Part shown: positions 1 to 6,314 of the stretch, one piece after another
Numbering within the stretch: the first letter of the stretch is position 1
Layout of the letters: each line of letters starts with the position of its first letter
Assembly (NCBI GenBank): GCA_002436085.1
Contig: DIXT01000012.1
Location: 1 to 8,453 of the forward strand
Direction of reading: 5' to 3'
Source of the DNA: Anaerolineaceae bacterium UBA6073
GTDB taxonomy: Bacteria; Chloroflexota; Anaerolineae; Anaerolineales; Anaerolineaceae
DNA: 8,453 nt
Notes under the pieces: model-generated
Seen by the model: only the letters and a program-made list of their open reading frames with translations
What the model was told of the DNA's origin: nothing
Databases searched by the model: none
Position numbers and translations under genes: made by a program

Positions 1-112
1 CTGCCTTTCTCTCTTCTCTAGCATTGGAGTGTACGTTTCCCCGGTTATCAGGCTATCCCATTGTGTCCTATGCGTCAGCGATCTCTCCAAAAATCTACGG
101 GCAGACTGCCGC

Positions 113-167
113 GACCCTTTGCCAACAAACGGGATTATGAGTCATCCATGCTGGGTGGCAAAGGGTC
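113..167. repeat. Inverted repeat A in copy 1 (12-bp perfect stem)
   Basis: GACCCTTTGCCA (113-124) is exactly complementary to TGGCAAAGGGTC (156-167), with a 31-base loop. No T-run follows on either strand, so it is not a typical intrinsic terminator. The same element recurs in copies 2 and 3. Confidence 0.85.
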
Positions 168-191
168 TCGCAGCGACGGTTTGGGAATTAT

Positions 192-224
192 GCTCGCGAT
201 GACGACATGTTCGTCGTTGCGAGC
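192..224 (+). repeat. Inverted repeat B in copy 1 (14-pair hairpin, 5-base loop)
   Basis: GCTCGCGATGACGA (192-205) faces TCGTCGTTGCGAGC (211-224) around the loop CATGT. All 14 positions pair if read as plus-strand RNA: 12 Watson-Crick and two G-U pairs (198/218 and 200/216). On the other strand these two become C-A mismatches, so folding as RNA favours plus-strand transcription. No T-run follows. Confidence 0.85.
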
Positions 225-390
225 CCCCGCTGCAGGAATGCCTTGGGCGTTTAGCTCTGTAGAAGGGGGCGCGGCAATCTGCCTTTCTCTTTGATTAAGC
301 TTTTGTGAGTGCGTGTCCTCAGTAATCAGGCTAAACTATTAAGGCCTATGCGTCAGCGATCTCTCCAAAAATCTACGGGCAGACTGCCAC

Positions 391-445
391 GACCCTTTGC
401 CAACAAACGGGATTATGAGTCATCCATGCTGGGTGGCAAAAGGTC
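391..445. repeat. Inverted repeat A in copy 2
   Basis: GACCCTTTGCCA (391-402) faces TGGCAAAAGGTC (434-445). It matches the copy 1 stem except for one substitution in the right arm, which breaks one pair. Confidence 0.8.
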
Positions 446-468
446 TCGCAGCGACGGTTTGGGATTAC

Positions 469-501
469 GCTCGCGATGACGACATGTTCGTCGTTGCGAG
501 C
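469..501 (+). repeat. Inverted repeat B in copy 2
   Basis: This is identical to the 33-base hairpin of copy 1, with 14 pairs (two of them G-U) and loop CATGT, although the bases just left of it differ between the copies. Confidence 0.85.
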
Positions 502-555
502 CCCCGCTGCTGGAATGCCTTGGGCGTTTGAATCTGTAGAAGGGGGCGCGGCAAT

Positions 556-749
556 CTGCCTTTCTCTCTTCTCTAGCATTCGAATGTACGTTTCCCCGGT
601 TATCAGGCTATCCCATTGTGTCCTATGCGTCAGCGATCTCTCCAAAAATCTACAGGCAGACTGCCGCGACCCTTTGCTAACAAACGGGATTATGAGTCAT
701 CCATGCTGGGTGGCAAAGGGTCTCGCAGCGACGATCTTGGGATGTACGC
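556..749. repeat. Tandem repeat unit, copy 3 (truncated)
   Basis: The copy starts with the same ctgcctttctct and matches copy 1 almost base for base (about 97 percent in the first 60 bases). It is clean up to about 733, then becomes gapped and loses similarity at about 750. It keeps the GACCCTTTGC inverted repeat but lacks the GCTCGC palindrome and the rest of the unit. The exact right limit is uncertain. Confidence 0.88.
668..722. repeat. Inverted repeat A in copy 3
   Basis: GACCCTTTGCTA (668-679) faces TGGCAAAGGGTC (711-722). One left-arm base has changed from C to T, which still allows a G-U pair in one RNA strand. It is retained although the rest of the unit is truncated. Confidence 0.8.
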
Positions 750-902
750 ATAGGGTGATGAGGGAAAACGAAAAGAAGCTCCTTCGCTGGCGACCCGCAC
801 CCTTGAAGGTATCAGGATGACGGGCGGGCTGGCAGGGAGATCGCTTCGCTGGGCTCGCGATGACGAAAAAAGGTATCTTCCTCTCCCTTAAAGGCTTGTG
901 CT
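750..902. other. Gene-free region with degraded repeat fragments
   Basis: No supported gene is present. At 853-866 the 14 bases GCTCGCGATGACGA exactly repeat the left arm of inverted repeat B, and ATCGC (840-844) can pair with GCGAT (857-861) around a 12-base loop. The bases atcaggatgacggg (811-824) look like another type of common intergenic repeat fragment. The stretch reads as remnants of repeats lying between the array and the end of the transporter operon. Confidence 0.55.
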
Positions 903-903
903 T

Positions 904-937
904 AACACAAAACGCCCTCACCTTGCGGCGAGGGCGT
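904..937 (-). terminator. Intrinsic terminator of the ABC importer operon
   Basis: On the minus strand ACGCCCTCGCC and GGTGAGGGCGT form an 11-pair stem, with one G-U pair, closed by a GCAA (GNRA-type) tetraloop at 912-937. It is followed by the T-rich run TTTTGTGTT. On the plus strand the G-U becomes an A-C mismatch and no T-run follows, so the terminator works for minus-strand transcripts. It lies 14 bases past the stop codon of the last permease gene. Confidence 0.88.
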
Positions 938-951
938 GTAAAACATAAACG

Positions 952-2229
952 TTACTCTTTCTCGTATGCTTGGCCCTCTGCCGCGGGCGCCTGGCCTTTG
1001 CCAATAAAACCCGCCAGGACAATCATGGTAATTAAGTAGGGCGCCATGCCCATAAACTGGGGCGGGATGGAGCTGCCCAGCAGCGAAAGCTTGGAGCCAA
1101 TCGCATCCGCGAAGCCAAACAGCAGGCCGGCTCCAAGCGCTCCAATGGGATACCAGTTGCCGAAAATCATAGCTGCCAGACCAATAAAACCTTTTCCGGT
1201 AGTCATGCCTTCATCAAAGCGCCCCACGGAACCTAGCGTAAAGAACGCTCCGGCGATGCCAGCCACAATACCGCTCAGCAGCATACCGATATAGCGGGTG
1301 CGGATGACATCGATGCCAAGCGTGTCCGCGGCTTTCGGGTGCTCTCCGACCGAGCGCAGTCGGAGGCCCCATCGGGTGGAGAAGAGCGCGAGCTGCAGCA
1401 CAACCAAAATCACGAGCATCAGGTACACGAACAGGTTCTGGTTGAAAATGATGGGACCAATGAAGGGGATGCGCGAGAGCAGCGGCACCGGGATGCGCGT
1501 GAACATCGGAGGCGCGTTCAGGTTCTGGTACTTCTGCAGAAATTTTTGCGAGATGAAGGCGGTCATGCCGGCTGAGAAGATATTAATGACCGTGCCTGAT
1601 ACTGTCTGATTGATTTTATATTTAATACACAGCACCGCATGCAGCATCGCCAGCGCGACCGCCGACAAAACGCCGCCAAGCAAACCGATCACTGCACTGT
1701 TGGTGAGGCTGCCAACCAAGGCGGCGAACATACTCGCCATCAGCATCATGCCTTCGATAGCAATGTTGATAGTACCGGAGCGTTCCGCCAGGATGCCGGA
1801 AAAGGCAGCCAAAGTGATCGGCACCGCCAGCAGCACCGCGCTGGAAAGCATGCCCGAGAGGTTCAGGGATTTTCCGCTGGCTTGCCAGATGAGGAAGGAC
1901 ATCACAAAGAGCAGCCCGCACAGACCAACCAAGCCGTTTGTAGCGCGCCCGAAGCCTCTTACCAGCTGGAATACGCCAATTCCTGTGCAAAGAACAGCAA
2001 TAATGATCAGCGTGAGACGTGAAGGCAGGACCCAATCTGCCATTGTTCCCACGGAAATTCCGCCGGGGGTCATGTTGAAGGTCGTCATCAATTCAGGCGC
2101 GAGATTGGCGGCAAACAGGAAGAAGATCAGAATGCCAATGACGAGCTCAATAATCCCCATCACCAGTTTGCGCGTGGGAGTGATTTCGGAAATGTGCCTG
2201 CGTGTGATTGTTTGCGTACTAGTAGTCAT
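952..2229 (-). CDS. BMP-type (nucleoside) ABC importer, permease subunit 2
   Basis: This is an inner-membrane permease of the branched-chain amino acid/ribose/nucleoside permease superfamily, most like NupQ (YufQ) of B. subtilis. It should form the substrate path with permease 1. The protein has 425 residues. Hydrophobic helices lie at about 23-45, 70-90, 97-115 and through most of 127-410. Family motifs include ITLAAFSGILAERSG followed by INIAIEGMML (138-164), the cytoplasmic WGLRLRSVGEHPKAADTLGI (287-306), and GKGFIGLAAMIFGNW (345-359). The N-terminal part, about 125 residues before the conserved core, is longer than in the roughly 320-residue NupQ-type proteins. The start is ATG at 2229, which shares one base with the stop codon of permease 1 (TAATG). 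A GGGAGGG ribosome-binding site lies inside that gene's last codons. A TTG at 2244 is in frame but less likely. The gene is last in its operon and has its own terminator. Confidence 0.93.
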   Translation of the reverse strand: MTTSTQTITRRHISEITPTRKLVMGIIELVIGILIFFLFAANLAPELMTTFNMTPGGISVGTMADWVLPSRLTLIIIAVLCTGIGVFQLVRGFGRATNGLVGLCGLLFVMSFLIWQASGKSLNLSGMLSSAVLLAVPITLAAFSGILAERSGTINIAIEGMMLMASMFAALVGSLTNSAVIGLLGGVLSAVALAMLHAVLCIKYKINQTVSGTVINIFSAGMTAFISQKFLQKYQNLNAPPMFTRIPVPLLSRIPFIGPIIFNQNLFVYLMLVILVVLQLALFSTRWGLRLRSVGEHPKAADTLGIDVIRTRYIGMLLSGIVAGIAGAFFTLGSVGRFDEGMTTGKGFIGLAAMIFGNWYPIGALGAGLLFGFADAIGSKLSLLGSSIPPQFMGMAPYLITMIVLAGFIGKGQAPAAEGQAYEKE

Positions 2230-3506
2230 TATTTCCCTCCCCAACCGCTGACGAAGATGGTAGTCTCTTCCTTCTTTGGTTTCTTAAGGTGATAAATTGC
2301 CCGGATAATGGCGGGAGCCGCGACAAACATCAGGATAATGGCCTGGATCACGTCAACGATGTCGATCGGGATGGCGGAGACCACCATCATGCGCGTCGCG
2401 CCGTTGCGCAGTGTGCCAAAGAGCAGAGATGCCAGGATGACTCCCAGCGGGGTGTTGTTTCCGATCAAAGCCAGCGCAATGCTGTCGAACCCGTAACCGG
2501 AGGAGAGCCCGAGCGCCATGCTGCGGTTGACCGCCAGAATTTGCACAGCGCCGGCAGTGCCAGCCAGGGCGCCGGAAATAAGCATCGCGGTGATGATGGA
2601 TTTGGTGGTGCTCAGCCCGGCATATTTTGCCGCGCGCGGGTTCGTGCCAACCGTGCGCAGGTTGAGGCCCCAGGTCGTTTTGAAAAGCAGCCAATGAATT
2701 AACCAGGCGACTGCCAGCGCGATGATAAAACCCAGGTGAAAGCGAATTGGCGCCTGGAAAAATTGCGGAATTTCTGCAGATTTCTGAATCAGGGGGCTGA
2801 GGGGCATGCCGCCCGAACCCGGGCGCGACATCGGACCGGAAAGCAGCCATTCCGTCAGACGGAAGGCTATCCAGTTCATCATGATGGTGTTTATCACTTC
2901 ATGTCCGCCTGTTTTTGCTTTCAGGTAGCCGGGAATAAAAGCCCAGAACGCGCCGCCCAACGCGCCAGCCAGCAGCGCCAAAGGCATATGGATAAAAGCA
3001 GGCAAACCGGTGATGGAATAGCCCACATACGTGGCCGCGGCAGCGCCGATAAAGAGCTGACCTTCCACGCCGATGTTGAACAAACCGCTGCGAAAGCCCA
3101 CCGCCACCGCCAGACCGGTGAAGATGTAAGGCGTGGACTGCACCAGGCTTTCGAGGAACGGGTTGAGCGCGGAGCGGATTTCTTTCGCGTCGCCGGAACC
3201 CAAAGCCCGCACGATGCGCACCGGGTCGCCAAGCGCGCCGGTAAAGAGCGCCTGGTAAGCCGTTCCAATTTCCTTGAATGCCGTGCCAAAGCCCCTCCAA
3301 ATGGACTCACCGAAAGCCGCCCAGACAGTAGAGCTGGTGGCTGCGATCATTAACGCGCCGATGAGCAGGCCTGTCAGGATTGCCAGCGCGGGAATTGAAA
3401 TGCTCTTCCAGAAGCTTTTCTTGTGGGCTTCTTCCTCAGGCGGGGGAATAATTTCTTTCAGGATAGCCTGACCCAAATCTTTCTTCTCAGTTTGTGCTTC
3501 ACTCAT
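2229..3506 (-). CDS. BMP-type (nucleoside) ABC importer, permease subunit 1
   Basis: This is an inner-membrane permease of the same superfamily, most like NupP (YufP). It has 425 residues. A charged cytoplasmic N-terminus (1-32) is followed by a helix at about 35-57 and a hydrophilic stretch (about 60-115) that ends in RIVRALGSGDAKEIRSALNP, which is typical of this family. The conserved core starts near 120. Motifs are GFRSGLFNIGVEGQLFIGA (137-155), GGHEVINTIMMNWIA (200-214, the likely ATPase-contact loop), WGLNLRTVGTNPRAAKYAGL (279-298) and GFDSIALALIGNNTPLG (339-355). The WGL-R-VG-P-A motif is shared with permease 2, which points to an old duplication. The start is ATG at 3506, preceded by GAGGTGG that directly follows the ATPase stop codon, 11 bases away. 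The last codons (Trp-Gly-Gly-Lys) double as the ribosome-binding site of permease 2. Confidence 0.94.
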   Translation of the reverse strand: MSEAQTEKKDLGQAILKEIIPPPEEEAHKKSFWKSISIPALAILTGLLIGALMIAATSSTVWAAFGESIWRGFGTAFKEIGTAYQALFTGALGDPVRIVRALGSGDAKEIRSALNPFLESLVQSTPYIFTGLAVAVGFRSGLFNIGVEGQLFIGAAAATYVGYSITGLPAFIHMPLALLAGALGGAFWAFIPGYLKAKTGGHEVINTIMMNWIAFRLTEWLLSGPMSRPGSGGMPLSPLIQKSAEIPQFFQAPIRFHLGFIIALAVAWLIHWLLFKTTWGLNLRTVGTNPRAAKYAGLSTTKSIITAMLISGALAGTAGAVQILAVNRSMALGLSSGYGFDSIALALIGNNTPLGVILASLLFGTLRNGATRMMVVSAIPIDIVDVIQAIILMFVAAPAIIRAIYHLKKPKKEETTIFVSGWGGK

Positions 3507-3517
3507 GCGACCACCTC

Positions 3518-5077
3518 TTAAAGGGTTGCTTCGATTTCAGTTTCTTCGGAGACCTGCATGGGCTCTTCAGGCACCACCCCTGCCATCAGCAGACCTATAT
3601 ATTTCTTGGAGATGCCTTTGTTGGGGACTACCGCCGAAATTTTGCCGCGGTACATTACCGCGATGCGGTCTGAAAGCTCCATGATTTCATCCAGCTCAGG
3701 CGAAACCAGCAAGACTGCGCAGCCTTCCTCGCGTTTTTGTTCGATGCGTTTGTGGATGTACTCGATGGATCCGACATCCAAACCGCGGGTCGGTTGGGAC
3801 GCGACCAGGAACTGGATGGGGCGGGAGAGCTCGCGAGCGATGATGACTTTTTGTTGGTTTCCACCCGAGAGCGAGCCCACAGAAGTCAGCGGACTGGGCG
3901 TGCGGATGTCAAAATCCTGGATAAGTTTTTCGGCGTTTTTGAGAATCGTGTCGTATTGCAGGATTACGCCCTTGGAAAAGGGCGGCAGATGGTAGGAACA
4001 CAGGACCAGGTTTTCTGCTACGGGGAAGGGCAGTACCAGCCCGTCCGCCTGGCGGTCCTCAGGGACGTGAGCGGAGCCAAGCTCAGTAATCTGGCGGGGA
4101 GTCGCCTTGGAAATGTCTTGACCGAGCAAAGTAATTTTTCCGGAAGCGATTTTGGTTAAGCCTGTAATTGCTTCCACCAGTTCGGTCTGGCCGTTGCCCT
4201 GCACACCGGCAACCCCCAAGATTTCACCCGCGCGGATATCCAGCGAGATGTCATCTACGACCACATTTCCAAATTTGTCCGCCACGACCAGGTCCTGGAT
4301 AGAACAGACCACGTCACCCGGGGTGGTCTCTTTCTTTTTAACGACCAGGTTCACTTCACGCCCAACCATCATGGCAGCCAGGGAGTTTTTGTCGGCTGCT
4401 TCCGGGGTCGTTTCGCCCACCACCTTGCCGCGTCGGATAACCACTACGCGGTTGGCGATTGCCAGCACTTCGCGCAGCTTATGCGTGATGAAGATGATGG
4501 ATTTGCCCTGCGCGACCAGGGAGCGCATAATATTGAACAGCTCATCGGCTTCCTGCGGGGTGAGGACGGCGGTTGGCTCGTCAAAAATGAGAATTTCCGC
4601 GTTGCGGTAGAGCAGCTTGATGATTTCAACGCGCTGCTGAACGCCGACAGGCAGGTCGCGCACATAATCGTTCGGGTTCACTTCCAGCTTGTAGCTGCTG
4701 GAAATTTCCTGAATGCGCTGGGCGGCTTTGGGACGGTCCAGGAAACCGCCGGCTTTCACCGATTCGTCCCCAAGCATCACGTTTTCAGTAACGGTGAAGA
4801 CTGGAATGAGCATGAAATGCTGGTGGACCATGCCAATACCCTGATTGATAGCGTCGGTCGGGGAGTTTATCTTCACAGTTTCGCCGTTGATGAGGATTTC
4901 GCCTTCATCCGGTTGATATAGCCCGTAGAGGATGTTCATTAGGGTGGATTTTCCCGCGCCGTTTTCGCCCAGCAGCGCCAAAATTTCCCCTTTGTGCAGC
5001 GCTAAATCAATGTGGTCATTTGCGAGAACACCCGGGAACTGCTTGGTGATACCCCTGAGTTCAAGAATTGGAGCCAT
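3518..5077 (-). CDS. BMP-type (nucleoside) ABC importer, double-cassette ATP-binding protein
   Basis: This is the cytoplasmic ATPase that powers the importer, of the NupO (YufO)/RbsA-like type with two fused cassettes. It has 519 residues. Cassette 1 is complete: Walker A GENGAGKST (37-45), Q-loop Gln86, signature LPVGVQQRVE (142-151), Walker B ILIFDE with Glu167, and switch His199. Cassette 2 is degenerate: GVQGNGQTE (291-299) replaces the Walker A Lys-Ser/Thr, the signature LSGGNQQK (403-410) is intact, FLVASQ (423-428) lacks the catalytic Asp-Glu pair, and Ser459-Pro460 stands where the switch His is expected. This asymmetry is usual for the family. ATG at 5077 is chosen because the cassette fold begins there (MAPILELRGITKQFPG) and AAAAGGGG lies six bases upstream. 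An in-frame GTG at 5122 would add 15 unlikely residues. An intrinsic terminator upstream separates it from the binding-protein gene. Confidence 0.95.
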   Translation of the reverse strand: MAPILELRGITKQFPGVLANDHIDLALHKGEILALLGENGAGKSTLMNILYGLYQPDEGEILINGETVKINSPTDAINQGIGMVHQHFMLIPVFTVTENVMLGDESVKAGGFLDRPKAAQRIQEISSSYKLEVNPNDYVRDLPVGVQQRVEIIKLLYRNAEILIFDEPTAVLTPQEADELFNIMRSLVAQGKSIIFITHKLREVLAIANRVVVIRRGKVVGETTPEAADKNSLAAMMVGREVNLVVKKKETTPGDVVCSIQDLVVADKFGNVVVDDISLDIRAGEILGVAGVQGNGQTELVEAITGLTKIASGKITLLGQDISKATPRQITELGSAHVPEDRQADGLVLPFPVAENLVLCSYHLPPFSKGVILQYDTILKNAEKLIQDFDIRTPSPLTSVGSLSGGNQQKVIIARELSRPIQFLVASQPTRGLDVGSIEYIHKRIEQKREEGCAVLLVSPELDEIMELSDRIAVMYRGKISAVVPNKGISKKYIGLLMAGVVPEEPMQVSEETEIEATL

Positions 5078-5082
5078 AGGAC

Positions 5083-5128
5083 ACCCCTTTTCAAAGGAAG
5101 ATTTAGGGCTTAATCTTACCACAGGGGT
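5083..5128 (-). promoter_or_regulatory. Possible folded leader that masks the ATPase ribosome-binding site
   Basis: In minus-strand RNA, ACCCCU (5128-5123) can pair with AGGGGU (5088-5083), which contains the ribosome-binding site of the ATPase gene. Inside this, AAGAUU (5117-5112) pairs with AAUCUU (5103-5098) around an eight-base loop. Both stems are only six pairs long, so the fold is a suggestion; it lies directly after the terminator. Confidence 0.35.
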
Positions 5129-5130
5129 TA

Positions 5131-5161
5131 AAAAAAGCGGGCTGGCAAATCGCCAGCCCGC
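5131..5161 (-). terminator. Intrinsic terminator between binding-protein and ATPase genes
   Basis: On the minus strand GCGGGCTGGC and GCCAGCCCGC (5161-5137) form a perfect 10-bp GC-rich stem with a five-base loop, followed at once by six T residues (5136-5131). It starts 21 bases after the stop codon of the binding-protein gene. Partial readthrough would supply the ATPase and permease genes with less message than the binding protein. Confidence 0.92.
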
Positions 5162-5182
5162 CTGGTCTTACTGGGTTGTAGT

Positions 5183-6223
5183 TTACTTTACAGAAAGGGT
5201 TCCGGCGATGATGTCAGCCTTGAGCTGTTCGATTTCAGCCAGGAGCTCAGCGGAAGCGAGGCTCTCGAGGTTGTGAAGCGGGGCGAGCGCAACACCATTG
5301 TTCGCCAGGGTACCAACAGAGACACCGCCCTGGAAGGTACCGTCAATGACGGATTTGATGACCTGCATGGTGGTGGCGTCCATCAGTTTCATGACGGAGG
5401 TCAGGGTGATGTCGGCATATTCGGGGCTGGTCAGGAACCAGTCAGAGTCGACACCGATGAGGTAGGCATTGCCGCGTTCTTTGATGGCGGCAGCTGCGCC
5501 CAAGCCGACGGGTCCGGCAACGGGCATGATGATGTCAGCGCCTTCGTCCATCAGAGAGACTGCGAGTTCGCGGCCTTTCTGCTGGTCATCGAAGGACATG
5601 CTGAAGAGGCCGGAATCGGGGTTAGCGGGGTCCCAGCCGAGGACTTCCACGTTGGTGCCCTTAACTTCGTTGTACTTGGCAACGCCCTTGGCGAAACCAT
5701 CCATGAAGATGGTAACGGTGGGGATGGGCAGACCGCCGAAGGTTCCGACCTTACCGGTCTTGGTAACGCCAGCGGCGAGGTAGCCAGCCAGGAAGGCGGC
5801 TTCGTCGGTGTTGAAGACCTGGCCAACGATGTTGGGGACGGCGGGGTCGTAGGCGTAGTCGACAATGGAGAACTTGATGTCAGGGTTGGCTTCAGCAGTG
5901 GCTTTGGTGGCATCGCCGATTAAGAAACCAACGGTCACGATCAGGTCGCATTTTTCTTCAACGAACGCGTTCAGGTTCTTTTCGTAGTCAGCGACTTCTT
6001 TGGACTCGAGATATTTGCCTTCGATGCCAAGCTGGGTGATAGCGTCTTCGATGCCTTTCCAGGCAGTGGCGTTGAAGGATTTGTCATCAATACCGCCAGT
6101 ATCGGTGATCTGGCAGACCTTGATTTTCGCGGCGGGCGCTTCGGTCGCGGTGGTGCCGCAAGCAGCCAAAAGCATGCCAACCACAATCAAAAGGGACAGC
6201 AGGGTGATAACTCTTTTATTCAT
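5183..6223 (-). CDS. BMP family lipoprotein, nucleoside-type ABC importer substrate-binding protein
   Basis: This is the extracytoplasmic binding protein that captures substrate and delivers it to the two permeases. It belongs to the BMP/PnrA-like family, whose studied members (T. pallidum PnrA, S. mutans and L. lactis BmpA-type proteins) bind nucleosides. It has 346 residues. The N-terminus MNKR plus a hydrophobic stretch to residue 20 and the lipobox Leu19-Ala20-Ala21-Cys22 predicts a lipoprotein anchored at Cys22. Family signatures follow: GGIDDKSFNATAWKG (43-57), DLIVTVGFLIGDAT (93-106), VGQVFNTDEAAFLAGYLAA (133-151), GKVGTFGGLPIPTV (157-170), FMDGFAKG (173-180), GADIIMPVAGPVGLGAA (228-244) and IGVDSDW (256-262). 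ATG at 6223 has GAGGAGA nine bases upstream. A promoter lies in the upstream gap and a terminator just downstream, so it can be transcribed on its own at a high level. The exact ligand cannot be read from the sequence. Confidence 0.95.
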   Translation of the reverse strand: MNKRVITLLSLLIVVGMLLAACGTTATEAPAAKIKVCQITDTGGIDDKSFNATAWKGIEDAITQLGIEGKYLESKEVADYEKNLNAFVEEKCDLIVTVGFLIGDATKATAEANPDIKFSIVDYAYDPAVPNIVGQVFNTDEAAFLAGYLAAGVTKTGKVGTFGGLPIPTVTIFMDGFAKGVAKYNEVKGTNVEVLGWDPANPDSGLFSMSFDDQQKGRELAVSLMDEGADIIMPVAGPVGLGAAAAIKERGNAYLIGVDSDWFLTSPEYADITLTSVMKLMDATTMQVIKSVIDGTFQGGVSVGTLANNGVALAPLHNLESLASAELLAEIEQLKADIIAGTLSVK

Positions 6224-6250
6224 TTGTGTGTTTCTCCTCGATACACGTTA

Positions 6251-6266
6251 AAATCCGGAAATCCGG
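6251..6266. promoter_or_regulatory. Tandem/palindromic element in the binding-protein gene leader
   Basis: The octamer AAATCCGG occurs twice back to back (6251-6258 and 6259-6266). The same bases form the palindrome CCGGAAATCCGG (6255-6266), extended by AA and TT on the flanks. It sits 15 to 31 bases downstream of the proposed -10 box and 28 bases before the start codon, a place where a repressor could bind. No regulator is encoded in the window. Confidence 0.4.
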
Positions 6267-6281
6267 TTTGTACTTTGATTA

Positions 6282-6310
6282 AGTATACCTGCCTCAGCGA
6301 GACTCTGCAA
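6282..6310 (-). promoter_or_regulatory. Predicted sigma-70-type promoter of the importer operon
   Basis: Minus-strand TATACT (6287-6282) matches the -10 consensus at five of six positions. Seventeen bases upstream is TTGCAG (6310-6305), a weaker -35 box with only TTG conserved. Transcription would start near 6275 and give a leader of about 50 bases before the start codon at 6223. The promoter lies just after the MFS gene stop codon. Confidence 0.5.
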
Positions 6311-6314
6311 GATG

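Larger units (their letters stand above)
1..278. repeat. Tandem repeat unit, copy 1 (278 bp; left limit set by the window)
   Basis: The unit begins with ctgcctttctct and ends with ggcgcggcaat, where copy 2 starts with the same bases. It could begin earlier, outside the window. It contains two strong inverted repeats, annotated separately, and a weaker one in which gttgcgagccccc (216-228) can pair imperfectly with gggggcgcggcaat (265-278). No reading frame is kept between copies, because the unit lengths of 278 and 277 are not multiples of three, so coding is unlikely. The TTGCGAGC and GCGATGAC motifs resemble dispersed intergenic palindromic repeats found in several bacterial groups; membership in a named family is not shown here. 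Confidence 0.93.
279..555. repeat. Tandem repeat unit, copy 2 (277 bp, mosaic)
   Basis: From about position 345 to 555 this copy differs from copy 1 at only about eight places, including one base missing in gggattacgc against gggaattatgc. Its first part, about 291-344, differs at about 20 of 60 aligned positions, while copies 1 and 3 are nearly identical to each other there. The copy is therefore a mosaic of a divergent head and a conserved tail. Both inverted repeats are present; one stem carries a single substitution. Confidence 0.93.

Noticed and set aside
113..167. Inverted repeat A as a transcription terminator
   Set aside because: The loop is 31 bases and no T-run follows the stem on either strand.
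1..749. CRISPR array
   Set aside because: The units are about 278 bases long and adjacent, without short conserved repeats separated by unique spacers, and no cas genes are nearby.
61..820. Open reading frames of 77-114 residues in the repeat array on both strands, sharing peptide stretches between copies
   Set aside because: They follow the repeat units, whose lengths of 278 and 277 change the frame from copy to copy. They lack clear ribosome-binding sites and resemble no known protein.
5273..5923. A 216-residue plus-strand reading frame antisense to the binding-protein gene, and similar long antisense frames over the permeases, MFS gene and trmD
   Set aside because: The minus-strand proteins carry complete family motifs. 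The antisense frames are low-complexity shadows produced by codon bias, without start signals of their own.
6224..6275. A purine or other nucleoside-sensing riboswitch in the importer leader
   Set aside because: The predicted leader is only about 50 bases and shows no aptamer-like three-way junction; only the short CCGG palindrome is visible.
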